Below are positions 23,542 through 33,726 of a stretch of DNA of 64,000 nucleotides, in pieces. Location: assembly GCF_041956535.1 (NCBI RefSeq), contig NW_027192206.1, positions 461,488-525,487 of the forward strand. Reading direction: 5' to 3'. Each line of letters opens with the position of its first letter. The stretch's first letter is position 1. The notes under the pieces were generated by a model. That model saw only the letters and a list, made by a program, of their open reading frames with translations, was not told the DNA's origin and searched no databases. The translations under genes and the position numbers were made by a program. Source of the DNA: Calcarisporiella thermophila CBS 279.70. Lineage: Eukaryota; Calcarisporiellomycota.

Positions 23542-24793
23542 TCACAGGTTCAAATCCTTACTGAAGCAAGCAAATTCACGCTTCACCATGTCCGGCTTCA
23601 TGATGAGGCGGAGGTCTTTAGCGATGTATTGGTAGCCCTGTTAAGCAAAGCAGGTTGATTAGGAGGCAGAGATCCCCTCCGAAAGAGCCGCGGATCCTAC
23701 CTTGGCACTGAAAAATCGGCCATTTGCGTCGTAGAGGTCGCGGCGGTTGTACTCGTAATTCTTCAGGTCGATGCGGGGGCCAGCCAACACGCCTTGCGGC
23801 CCGCTGTTCTCCAAAAAAGCACCATTAGTGTGGCAGGCCTTGCAATGGGGGGGGAGGGGGAGACTGGTCTGCCGAGCGGAGCCCTTACCTCTCAAGATAC
23901 TCGGCCAGCAGACGATTGCGCTCCTCATTCGCTGCGCATTGGTCGGGGGTCAACTCCTCCACGTCCCCGGCGGTGGGGATGGAGAGAATATAGACGGACC
24001 GATTGGTCCCTGTCTTGCGGATATGCTCCGAAATGGCACGGAGATTGTGGATTGTCTGTACAGGCGAAATGGCCTCTTTTGTGGTTCTAATGAAGAGCCC
24101 TATGGTCAGCAACAAGGATTGAGTTGAAGGAGAGGCCAGCTGGAGCGCTTACCGGGCATCTTCGGATCCTAGCACAATAACAAAGATCTCTGCCTCGAGT
24201 AACTTGGGCTCTCGAAGTACCGAGTCCAAGAGCTTGGGTTTTTGCAGTCGTTTCTGAAGAAGCAGACCAATAGCCGGCGAGGCCAATTAGCATTCATAAT
24301 GTAGGGAGGGGGGATAAACAAATCATTGACAAACAAACCGATTCCGACTCTGGCAGCCAGTCTTCAGAGGTGGTGCCAAACTGGCCGCGATTGTAGACTA
24401 GCCATTTCTGGCGGATGGTAGGCTCTTGAGCAAAGGATGAGGGCAAACGGCCGGCAATGCCTGAGAAGAATGAGGGGAAGCCGCAAAAGTTAGCACTCCA
24501 TTAAAAAAGACAAGCGCCACAAGGTACCGGTCGCGATCTGGGCCCTGGCCCATTCTCCGTCGCCATAGCCTAATGCGAAGCCATCGCCCAACACGACCAT
24601 TGTGTGCTCGTAGCGCTCTCCCTTGGAGATGGGCTCGAAAATCCACTACCATAGAATGCAAGATTAGGCATTCGAATGCATTCTCGAATTCCGGAATTCC
24701 AAGAATACAGACTCGCTTGTAGAGAAGAATGCAGAGCCGGGCGTAAACCCAGAGGAGAGAGTAGAGGCGACAAAGCCCCTCCAGCGGTTCCAT
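23542..24793 (-). CDS. Membrane-anchored SGNH-hydrolase-like protein lacking canonical catalytic residues
   Basis: Seven exons: 24793-24713, 24645-24528, 24460-24339, 24253-24153, 24086-23889, 23803-23701 and 23637-23542, giving 272 residues. The N-terminus is a likely membrane anchor (LYSLLWVYARLCILLYKR). The SGNH fold is suggested by MVVLGDGFALGYGD (block I), WLVYNRGQFGTTSEDW, EIFVIVLGSEDAR (block III position) and DANGRFFSAKGYQYIA (block V position). The usual GDS serine is Gly49, block III has no Asn, and the block V His is absent. It may be a non-catalytic relative. The first exon uses a weak GTCTGT donor; a shorter form could start at Met43. Confidence 0.6.
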
Positions 24794-25845
24794 AGGGGTG
24801 CAGAAGGACGGGACGCGCGCGGATAATGTAAGGGCGAGGTTGGGCCGAGCATGCAAAGGCAATGAAGGATTCCGCAGGTCGGGCATAAGCCACCAAGCGG
24901 ATGACGCCGCCCGCGCGGGGGGGCAAGGAGTTTCTGTTTTCGCGGGCGGCGAGGGCCCTGGTTCGCACACCGGGGGGGGGGGGGAAGCCCAGCGGGGATC
25001 AGCACGAGGAGGAGCGTGTGAGGGCGTGGGGCGGCTTGGAGCGCTGCAGCACAATAAAATAGATAAATGAAATGAAATAAAAAAGAAATTATTTGATTTC
25101 CTGCCTTGACTAATCAGGCGCGGGTATGCGGGTGTGCCTAAGGTTTGGCTGGTTGCCGCGGGCGGCTGAAGGGCTCGCGCGGATTGCTGCAAGGCCGCGC
25201 GGCGCCATTGGTCCACCGCGGCCTCCGGGAATGGGGGATGGGTTTGCGCGCTTGCCCAATCCGGGCCGCCCCCAAGCTGACACTTACGCCAAAAGGGCGG
25301 GCTGCAGCGCATCCCAAACTTTCGGGCCATGCACCTGAGGAGGACAGCAGCCGCGCTGGCTGCAGGCCAGAACAATAATTTCCAAAAGCTGCGCGCCCGG
25401 GGGCGGGTTGTTTGTGTGGGAAGAATTTTGACAGCGTCAAGTCAAATTTCAAATGCCGGGCCCGCGTCATTCCTGCCACCGGCGGCCCTCCCAGCCTGGC
25501 CGCCGGGCCGCCCGCCTGCCCTCGCGCCCATGCCCTTATCAATGGCTTGCAGATTGCACCGAAAAAATAGAGCACTAATTAACGAAAACGTGCACCGAAA
25601 ATCCTCTTCACACGCACGCCCACATCCCCTATCGCCGCCCTTTCTCTTTTTTTTTTCACACTACGAGCTTTTTAGAGTTATCTCCCCGTGAAATCTACTC
25701 CCCCTTGCGTTGGCCGCCCTGCGTTTGAGATATTTAAATTACTGCCTCTATATCTCCCCTTTCTTCTCTCCTCATTTCCTCTCCCAATTGGCCTCTCCCC
25801 CCCACCCCGCGCCTCCATGTGTATACTTGCCGTGCCGTCTTCGCC
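24794..25845. promoter_or_regulatory. GC-rich divergent promoter region
   Basis: About 1 kb between SGNH-like and homeobox starts, rich in CG dinucleotides and G/C runs, in contrast to the AT-rich spacers elsewhere. Long frames on both strands here are an effect of GC content. A CCAAT-like element (GCCATTGG) lies near 25203. It probably carries regulation for the homeobox gene. Confidence 0.45.
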
Positions 25846-25849
25846 ATGA
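25817..25849 (+). promoter_or_regulatory. Upstream ORF overlapping the homeobox start codon
   Basis: An ATG at 25817 opens a 10-codon frame ([10 protein letters not shown]) whose TGA at 25847-25849 overlaps the ATGATG start of the homeobox protein. If it lies in the mRNA leader it would be expected to limit or regulate initiation. The transcript start is unknown. Confidence 0.4.
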
Positions 25850-26758
25850 TGTATCACCACGACCAGCAGGTAGGCTCCCCTCAATGCCCTCTTTCATGGC
25901 CACAGGCCCTTACTGATGGAGGCCGCCTCTCCCATCTCCCCCTACAACAGTTGCGCATTCGCCAGTTTGCCCCCGTAATTCTGTACCATGACGCCCTCAT
26001 GCTCCCTCCGCTTCATCACCTGCACAAGCAGCGCATCAGCGACATGCTGCGGGAGCATTCAAAACAATGGGAGGGCATAATTCGGGACTACCAAGGTAGT
26101 CATCCATTCCGCTTTCTAATGCGGACCAATGTTGGGCGGCGAGTAGGACCGCCTCTCGCATGGCCAGCAATGCCGCCCATGGCCCCTCCCGATATTCCTC
26201 CATGATCCGCTAACATGCCCTCCTATTTTCCCTCTAGGTAGCATTGGCCTGCTGCCGAGGAAGCGCGACGTGCCCCACTCTCCATCCCTGACCTCCGACT
26301 CTGCTTATGCCTCATCATCGGATACCAGCGTCTCGCCCCCCTTACCCCCCCATCCCGCCCAGGACCCATACAGCTCCATCCATGCGCCCTCTCCCAATTC
26401 CCCCCCATCCCTCCCATCCCTCCCAAAGCGCCGCCGAGGAAACCTCCCAAAATCAACCACCGCCATTCTGCGCGCTTGGTTGGCCCAGCACGAGCGGCAT
26501 CCCTACCCCACGGAGGAGGAGAAGTCCGAGCTCGCGCAGCAGACCCGCCTGACCCTGAATCAAATCTCCAACTGGTTCATTAATGCACGGCGGAGATACC
26601 TGGTGCGCGGCAAGGTGGGCGGGTACGGGCTGCGGTCGATGCGGGATCGGGGCCAGAGCGAGGTTGATTACGCGGAGGAGGAGAGCTCCAGCGGGGGGGA
26701 GGAGTTCCGTCGCGGCGTGGACCCCAATCGGTATCCTAAGCGCCCGAGAGCACGCTAG
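25846..26758 (+). CDS. TALE/KN-class homeodomain transcription factor
   Basis: Exons 25846-26095 and 26238-26758 give 256 residues. The homeodomain lies near residues 150-210: [51 protein letters not shown]. Three residues between helices 1 and 2 (the PYP) mark the TALE class, and the KN-type helix 3 WFINARRR reads DNA. A nuclear-type basic patch (LPKRRR) precedes it, and the tail is Glu/Ser-rich. Fungal relatives include Cup9/Tos8-like regulators. Bases 25870-25905 could be a 36-bp in-frame intron but are short for this genome. A second ATG follows at 25849. Confidence 0.88.
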
Positions 26759-27225
26759 CCCGCGCACATGCGCCCATCCCCCTCTCCATTGTGATGTGAA
26801 AGTAACCGAGTATTTTTATTGTTATCTCTTGTTCCTCATTGTCCTCGCTACCGTTTCCACCCCCACCCCTCCTCTTCCTCCTCCTCGCCTCCTGTTTGTA
26901 ACTATTCCATTTGGTTGTGCTTGATTTTCATAAAGGATTTCGTTTGTTTATTATTGTTTTTCGCTTTGTCTCTTATGAAAATGAACAAAAAAAAAGTATG
27001 GATAATTATCATAATAATAATAAATTCACAAACATGGTGCTTGATTCTAAATCCTACGTCGGCCAGCAGTTGCAAAGTTTTGCCAAATATTGGACAACAT
27101 AATATGTATATATATAGACTTCGGAGTTCACATTTCAACGCTACGGAATTAAGCAGTAGATTGGGTTCGAACGAACGGAATCCATCCTCCAAGGTCCGTC
27201 CTCCCCCAAGCCCTCTCAGCCCTGC
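26759..27225. other. Convergent 3' intergenic region
   Basis: 467 bp of pyrimidine tracts and AT-rich DNA between the homeobox and FOL1 stops, with an ATAATAATAATAA tract near 27010. Nothing else seen. Confidence 0.55.
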
Positions 27226-29529
27226 TTACGCATGCTGGATCATCTTGCGCCATACTCCATCGGCAACCCTCACCACATCCACCATCTCCCTCACATCATG
27301 CACCCGCAGAATGTCGGACCCGCCCGCAACCGCCGCCGTCACGGCCGCCGCAGTGCCCCATCCCCGCTTCTTCGGATCGGGCTGATCCGTCGCCCGCCCG
27401 ATGAATGCCTTCTTGGATGGGCCCACCAGGCACGGGAACCCCACTAGAGGCGACCGTGGCGAGGCGATCAGCTCCGGAAGCCGGCGCAACACCTCGAAAT
27501 TGTGCTCCGCCCCCTTGGCGAACCCAATCCCCGGATCCACGATGATGTTCCATCGCGCGATGCCACTGCGGATCGCGCTCTGAACGCGCTTGGCAAGATG
27601 CTCGCGCACATCCACAATCACATCGTCGTACTGCGTCAGCGACATCATCGTGCGCGCAGTGCCGCGCGTGTGCATCAGGCAGATCGGCACCTGCAGCTTG
27701 GCCACGGTGGGCAACATGTCGGGATCCGCATGGCCCGCGTGCACATCATTCACCAGATTGGCCCCCGCCTCAATGGCACTGCGTGCAACGCGAGCGCGGA
27801 ACGTATCCACCGAGATGGGCACCTTGACTCCTCGCTCCCGGAGCTTCCTAATCACCGGCACCACCCGCTGCTCCTCCACCTCCTCCGGGACATCTTCCGC
27901 ATCGGGCCGAGTGGACATCCCGCCGATATCCAGAATGTCGGCTCCATCGGCCACCAGCTGCTCAGCGTACTGCACCGCAGCGTCTACCGTGGAGTACGAG
28001 CCCCCGTCGCTGAAGGAGTCGGGCGTGACGTTCAGAATGCCCATGATATAGGTCTGGCGGCCCCATTCCCAAAGCAGGTTGTTTCCAAGAGGCATCACAC
28101 GCGAGATGGGCATCGTCTGGGAGGGCGAGTCGCTCTGAGCCTTGAGAAGCTGCGAGAGCAGCTGTCCACACGTGCGGAAGAGTTTGGGATGTTCGAGATT
28201 TTTCGCGATGCTAAAGGGGGAGAGGGGGGGGGGGAGGGGAAGCAAAAGAGGGAGAAACGCGCTATTAGTCAAGACCTCCATCCGCCATGCAACTCCACCC
28301 GGAACTTACTCGCAAAGCGGTCGCAGCACAAACTCGCGGTCCTGGATTCTCGGATGGGGAATTTGGAGCGTCTCTGAATGATGCTCCACATCATCATAAA
28401 ACAAAATGTCCAAGTCGATGGGGCGCGGCCCATAGCGCACCGTCTTCACCCTTCCCATGTTTTCCTCCACTTGCTTCATCCGCGCCAGCAAATCTTCGGG
28501 GGCGAGTCGTGTCATTACCTGGCACACCGCATTCAGGAAGGGCGGCTGGTCGGTGACATACATGGGCGGCGTTTTGTACAGGAAAGAGGTGTCGACGACA
28601 CGGCACTCGCACGTGTTCTCGAGCTCCTCAAGCGCTTTGTAGAGGTTCTGGGCTAGCGATCCGATGTTGGTGCCGAGGGCAATGTAGGCGGAGTGGTTGT
28701 ATCCATCCGACATGTCGGGCAGCCGCGCTCTTCCCGGCAGACTCTTCGCCGAGTCGATCGAGGCGCGGCGCTCGCTCTGCCTGATTTCGTTGAGCCAAGC
28801 CCGATCGCGCGTGACCTCCACCCCGGCCGTATCGGCAAACAGCAGGGCGCTGGGCTTCTCGGCGCGAACAGTAATGCGAGGTACATGGCACTGCTCGATC
28901 GCAACGCGTGCAACCGAGGTGACCAGGGCCTCCACCGTCTTGTAGGAGGAGGCCTCCACGTGTCGCGTAATGGTGCGCACAATGGTCCGGTAGTTGTACA
29001 TTTTGGGGACGCGGTCCTCTCTATGCACGTTCAGTGACGTCGGGAAGATTTGCAAATTGATGATCACCACCTGCGTTTCCTCTCTTTCCCAGGGATTCAC
29101 ACCAATGACCGTGGAAAGTCGCAGATCCCTCACGAAGATCGTGTCCTGCCCGTCTAGCTTGACTTCCTCTCCGTCGCGTAGACGACTGATCTCAATCCCG
29201 GCGGCGGCGGCGTGTAGCAGCGCACGGGGTTTCTCTACTCGCACAATAGCCTTCTCGGCTCCACACGAAATGCAAACTTTGGCTATCCCCTCAGCAAGGG
29301 CCTCGACGCTGCGGAAGTGGCTGTCCTCCGCGAATTTCGTGACCGCTTTGGTGGTGAGCCCGTAGTGAAGTGAGGTGCCTAGATGATCGGTGGCGCCGAC
29401 CTGCGAAATAGGGTGATGAAGGGTTAAGTCGAGGTGGACGGGCTGCTTTTTGACGCGTTCCCAAGAGTCGACGCCGAGGATGGTGCGGACCTTGAGATTT
29501 CGAATAAGGATTTTGTCGGGTTCCTGCAT
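27226..29529 (-). CDS. FOL1: Trifunctional folate synthesis protein (DHNA-HPPK-DHPS)
   Basis: Two exons, 29529-28310 and 28210-27226, give 734 residues. Two dihydroneopterin-aldolase modules come first (KILIRNLKVRTILGVDSWER and FVRDLRLSTVIGVNPWER). 6-hydroxymethyl-dihydropterin pyrophosphokinase follows (AYIALGTNIGS, TSFLYKTPPM, RYGPRPIDLDILFYDD). Dihydropteroate synthase is last (MGILNVTPDSFSDGG, DIGGMSTRPDA, ANLVNDVHAG, FPCLVGPSKKAFIG). The layout equals yeast Fol1, which makes dihydropteroate from dihydroneopterin and p-aminobenzoate; the DHPS part is the sulfonamide target. FOL1 starts 310 bp from the divergent NatB gene. Confidence 0.97.
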
Positions 29530-29839
29530 GGAGCAACAAGGAAACCAAACGAATGGTTACGGTAGGAGAGAAGAAGCGGCTTTTGATTTCCCTTTCTTGT
29601 CTCCCTTTGCTTGAATGGAGAAGGTCGAGCGAATTAAAATAAAACAGATGGAATGCGTGAATCTCCCCCCCCCCGGTGGTTGTACTTTATTTCCTTTTGG
29701 TCTCGAGTTCGTGCCATACAAAAAAATACACACCAGAAACAGCAGTCACCGCTGTCACCCTGTTGCTCTACTCGTGGAAACATCGATATTATTTTTTTCC
29801 ATTTTCACCACGCCTGTATAAACCCATACCAATAGAGCC
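29530..29839. promoter_or_regulatory. Bidirectional promoter, FOL1 / NatB subunit
   Basis: 310 bp between divergent start codons, with C-runs and T-runs. No protein signal. Confidence 0.5.
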
Positions 29840-30699
29840 ATGAGCTGTCTGAGAAGATTTAAAGCAACCGATCTCTTTCGGTTTAATAACATGTAGGCTC
29901 GGCGAATACGTTGAAACGGCGGTTTCGATGACTTACCTCTCCCTCTTCCCCTCTCCTTATCCGCATTTTAGCAATCTCGACGTGCTAACCGAGACATACA
30001 ACATCTCATTCTACCTACAGTACCTTGCACGCTGGCCGGACTTGTTCTGTGTACAGGAATCACCCAACGGAAAGCTCATGGGCTACTGTGTGTTTTATTT
30101 CTTTTTTTTTTTCATTCGCAGTGAAGTGTTCAATTGTTAACGGGTCCCTTTTCAATGCCTCTTTACAGTCATGGGTAAAGCAGAAGGCCACGGCAAAGAA
30201 TGGCATGGGCACGTCACTGCCATTACGGTGGCACCGGAGTACCGTCGCTTGGGGTTAGCCGAGGGAATGATGAGACTCCTCGAGGAAGTTTCAGAAAAAA
30301 TGTAAGTCGCCTCTTTGGACTCGCGCCTGATACAAAACGGAACGTCAGGGCTGAGCCCTCTCTCCCTTCTAGATATAACGGATATTTCGTGGACCTGTTT
30401 GTAAGAGTCTCGAACTCGGTAGCCATAGGCATGTACCACAAGTTCGGCTACTCGGTGTATAGGCGAGTGCTGAAATATTATTGTGGGGGGGCCGCCGAAG
30501 AGGATGCATTCGGTGAGTCCGAGATGCCGTGCATTTTTGTCTTCTCAACTAACCAGCCCCTTGTTATTGACCTTGTTTCTTGAACGCAATTTCTACCCCT
30601 ATCCATCCAGATATGAGAAAGCCGCTAGCCAGAGACGTCAACCGGGAGAGTGTCATTGTAAATGGAGAAAATAATCTTGTTCGACCGGAGGATCTCTAG
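29840..30699 (+). CDS. NAA20: N-terminal acetyltransferase NatB catalytic subunit
   Basis: Exons 29840-29892, 29972-30087, 30169-30301, 30373-30512 and 30611-30699 give 176 residues, the usual size for Naa20/Nat3. The start MSCLRRFKATDLFRFNN, the NLDVLTETY helix, the acetyl-CoA loop RRLGLAEGMM, and YNGYFVDLFVRVSNSVAIGM match the GNAT fold of this subunit closely. The NatB complex acetylates nascent proteins beginning Met-Asp/Glu/Asn/Gln on the ribosome. The auxiliary subunit is not in the window. Confidence 0.96.
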
Positions 30700-30956
30700 C
30701 TAGAACATGGAAGAGAACTTGTAGATTTATATGTACACAGTGACTGTCAAGATAACAAATGGCGAGGAAAAAAATAAAATGAAATAAGGATAAGAATAGA
30801 ATTATAAACAAAACTGAGCAAGAGCGAGCAAGCGATGGAAAAAAAAAAGGGGAAAAGAAAGTAGGAGAATAGGAGAGGAGGAAAGCTAATCCTTTGGATA
30901 TGTTTGACGAGAGTAGCGAAAAAAAAAGTCCCGGACTCTAAATCAGTAAACTAGAT

Positions 30957-32222
30957 CTAGACAATATTATCGCCCACACACCCCTTCTCCCTCTCGATCC
31001 CGATGGTTGTCCAATCGAAGCCGTAGTCGTGGCCCGGAAGCACCACCACCCGATCCTCCAAAGCCCCCAGCACATGGCTCAGCGAGTGCCGCATCGACTC
31101 CGACGAGCCCCCCGGTAAGTCGGTCCGCCCGCAGATACCCCCCAATAGGGTGTCCCCTGCCAGTAATCGACACCCGTTCACCAGCACACATTGGGAGCCG
31201 GGCGTGTGGCCGGGCGTGTGCAAGAACTTCAGCACGGTGCCGCCCATCCGGATCTGTTCGGGGGATGGCACGAGTCGGTGGGGCTGGATGGAGGGATTGG
31301 CGGAGAGCACCGGCTGGATGTCCAGAGGGTGCACATAGGCGGGGATGTGGGGGAACTTTTTGAGGAGGGTCGCGAGACCCGAGACCTTGATCGGGATCGA
31401 GTCGTAGGGCGGGGGAGGGCTTCCGCCCACATGGTCAAAATGGTGGTGCGTAACAATGCAGGCCACCAGGGTATAGTTCTCTTCGCGTATAAACCGCACA
31501 ATGCCCTCCACGTCCCAGCAGGCGTCGACAGCAATGCACTCGCGCGTTGCGAGATCGGCAACTATGTAAATGAGATTTTTCATCATTTCTGCATACTCGA
31601 AGACGCGATTCTGCACCGGGGAAGTGAAGCTGCGCTCTAGCGCAATGTCTCTCCCCGGCAGCAAAGCCTCGATCGCGAATCCCATTCTCCTGTTGTCTCT
31701 CTGCATCAGCGCTTTTGACAATCTATTCTTTATGTCGGTCCCGTTCTCTGTGTCGAGTTTAATGGCGCACTTATAGTCCTCTATGGCTGCATCGAACTGA
31801 TGCTGGCGAAGCAGTGCCTCTGCGCGACGCAGATAACCTTTGGCCCAATTCGGTCGCAAGCGCACCACCTGATCTGCATCCTGCTTTGCCTGGGTATACT
31901 GGCGCAGCATAAAGTAGCTTGCGCTGCGGTTGGAGTAAAGGAGAGCTAGAAAATCGCTTGGCTCTGGAGACACTACTTCCACTGCTTGGATAGCCTTGAA
32001 ATACTCAGTGATGGCATCCTTATAATACCGGCGCTGAAACTAGATGAAATGGAAGGAATCTCCGTGAGAATAAGCGCAGATGTAGATAAAGAATGGTATA
32101 CGTACATTATCGTTCGCTCGGCATACGTATTTGTACGTGCGATCATCAGGTGCCTCTGGATGAAAGGCAGCCTTCGGCCCGGATGCGATGGATGGGGGTT
32201 TCCTTGAATCCGAACGCGACAT
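30957..32222 (-). CDS. TPR-metallo-beta-lactamase fusion, glyoxalase II-like
   Basis: Two exons, 32222-32106 and 32039-30957, give 399 residues. The N-terminal half has three TPR-like helical pairs (YYKDAITEYFKAI, LYSNRSASYFMLRQYTQAKQ, AKGYLRRAEALLRQHQFDAA). The C-terminal half is a metallo-beta-lactamase domain with THHHFDHVGG, HTPGHTPGS, AGDTL and LPGHDYG, the zinc-binding set of hydroxyacylglutathione hydrolases and relatives. A thiol-ester hydrolase or persulfide dioxygenase role is therefore likely. The TPR part should mediate chaperone or other protein binding. No targeting peptide is evident. Confidence 0.85.
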
Positions 32223-32677
32223 AATCCACACGCAACTTGTTAAAGAGTGACCAAATGGCTAATTGAAACAAGTGCAGACAGTGGAGGGGGGCGGGGGCGG
32301 TAATGATGGAAATAAGAGACGGGCAACACAGACCAAGATTGCGACCGAAGAGGTGGAAAAGCAATGAGAAACTATATTAATTCGTACTACTTTATCTAGC
32401 AGTCACAACACTGGCTCAATCATAATGGGTCTTGTTTTCGGTGTTATGCTCTGCCCGACTTTGGCGAATGGACGGCGGACCCGCCTTGCCATTCGGCTTG
32501 TGATGTCTTGTTGGAGAAAGTGAATTGCATATACAGCATAACACAAATAAACAAATAAATGTAAAATAAATATTAGAAGCAACCTTGATGAAACTATAAA
32601 GCAGTACTCTATTTACATGAACGAATCAAATGGTATATGTAACAAGCATAGGCTGTGGAATTAAATGGTAGAGGATT
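32223..32677. other. Intergenic, same-strand spacer
   Basis: 455 bp between the unknown acidic protein's stop and the start of the TPR-MBL gene. No gene seen. Confidence 0.55.
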
Positions 32678-33554
32678 CTACTCGTTGTGTCCAAACTCGG
32701 CCAGCATATGTGCCAAAGCCATTCGAACCCTGTCGTCATTCTCGTCGTCTTCGTCCCAATCCCCTCCTTCTTCCTCGTCCTCATCCTCTTCATCTTCTTC
32801 TTCTTCCTCCTCCTCCTCCTCCTCCCCTCCCTCATCTTCCCCTTCTTGCTCACCCTTCTCCCCTCCCTCTCCTAAATTTACCTGGGCAACTCCCGTTTCA
32901 TGGGCCTCTATCTCTTCGGATAGCCTTGGATCCAGGATGGCTGAGGGAGTATTTACAATAGATGCGTCTGCAGAGCCGGAGGCCGACGTCCAATTAGAGC
33001 CCAACATATCGAGGGGAAGCGGGGTGAAAGGGGTATGTTCAGGCTGAAAGAATTCTGGTAGGAAAAAAAATGAGACCATGTCGCAAAACTTCATAAAAAT
33101 TGTATCATTGATCGCTTACCTCTGCTAGTGATAGGCGCAGAAAATGTCAGATCTAGAGGTTCTTCGGGTGGGGGCGGGAGGCGATCGATAATCTGTCGCA
33201 GGTGAGCTGCTTCTTTCTAGAATATCAAATAAAAAAATGTTCGCTCAGCCAGAGGTACCAAAGTGAGCAAATAAAAAGAATTTGGACCTTGAGTTCGGCT
33301 GTCTTATATTGCGTTAACTTACGCAATCGTTCTGCTTGCTTGAGCTCATTATCGAGTAGATTGATCATAATTTCCTCAAGATTACGGTCTTCCCGAGGCG
33401 GGAGATTGTTGATGTGCTCGAGAAGCTCGATGATGTCGCCGTCTATAATCTCATTCGGATCTTGCGGCTTTTGTGAGTCGGGTTGCGGAGGTTGCTGCAT
33501 GGATGGGAGGGAATAGGCGTGATAATCATGGTAAATCTCCTCTCGAGTGGGCAT
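32678..33554 (-). CDS. Unknown protein with coiled-coil core and acidic tail
   Basis: Exons 33554-33288, 33216-33120 and 33054-32678 give 246 residues; phases agree. The N-terminus is Pro/Gln-rich, followed by predicted helices (IIELLEHINNLP, LEEIMINLLDNELKQAERLRK, EAAHLRQIIDRLPPPPEE). Then comes a long Glu/Asp-rich tract (about residues 195-235) encoded by CTC/TTC repeats on the plus strand, and the end MALAHMLAEFGHNE. I do not recognise the family. The acidic tract suggests a nuclear or histone-handling context, but that is only inference. It starts 172 bp from the divergent Glo3 gene. Confidence 0.65.
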
Positions 33555-33726
33555 TCTTTTGTTTTTCTCTGGGCCGAAGCATCCTCAAATTTTTTTTCTC
33601 CGAAACTGAGCGGCTCAGTCCACCTAGAAAAATTTCCCACTTTAATCCTCTTAGTTCCACTCCGTGGTGGAAAAAGCAAAAAGCAGACCCCGCACTTCCT
33701 TGGCTCCTCATTTCCTACTAGCGGCC
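33555..33726. promoter_or_regulatory. Short bidirectional promoter
   Basis: Only 172 bp separate the start codons of the acidic protein and Glo3, so the two must share promoter DNA. A poly-T run is near 33590. Confidence 0.6.

Noticed and set aside
23541-23560. tRNA-like B box (GGTTCAAATCC)
   Set aside because: No pairing T-stem, no acceptor stem and no convincing A box; it lies in the last codons of the SGNH-like gene.
24398-25575. Long open frames on both strands in the GC-rich spacer
   Set aside because: They are a by-product of high GC, Pro/Arg/Ala-rich and without domains; only the short SGNH first exon at 24793-24713 is supported.
32687-33047. Ser-rich or Pro/Leu-rich plus-strand frames
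   Set aside because: They are the antisense of the Glu/Asp-rich tail of the minus-strand gene.
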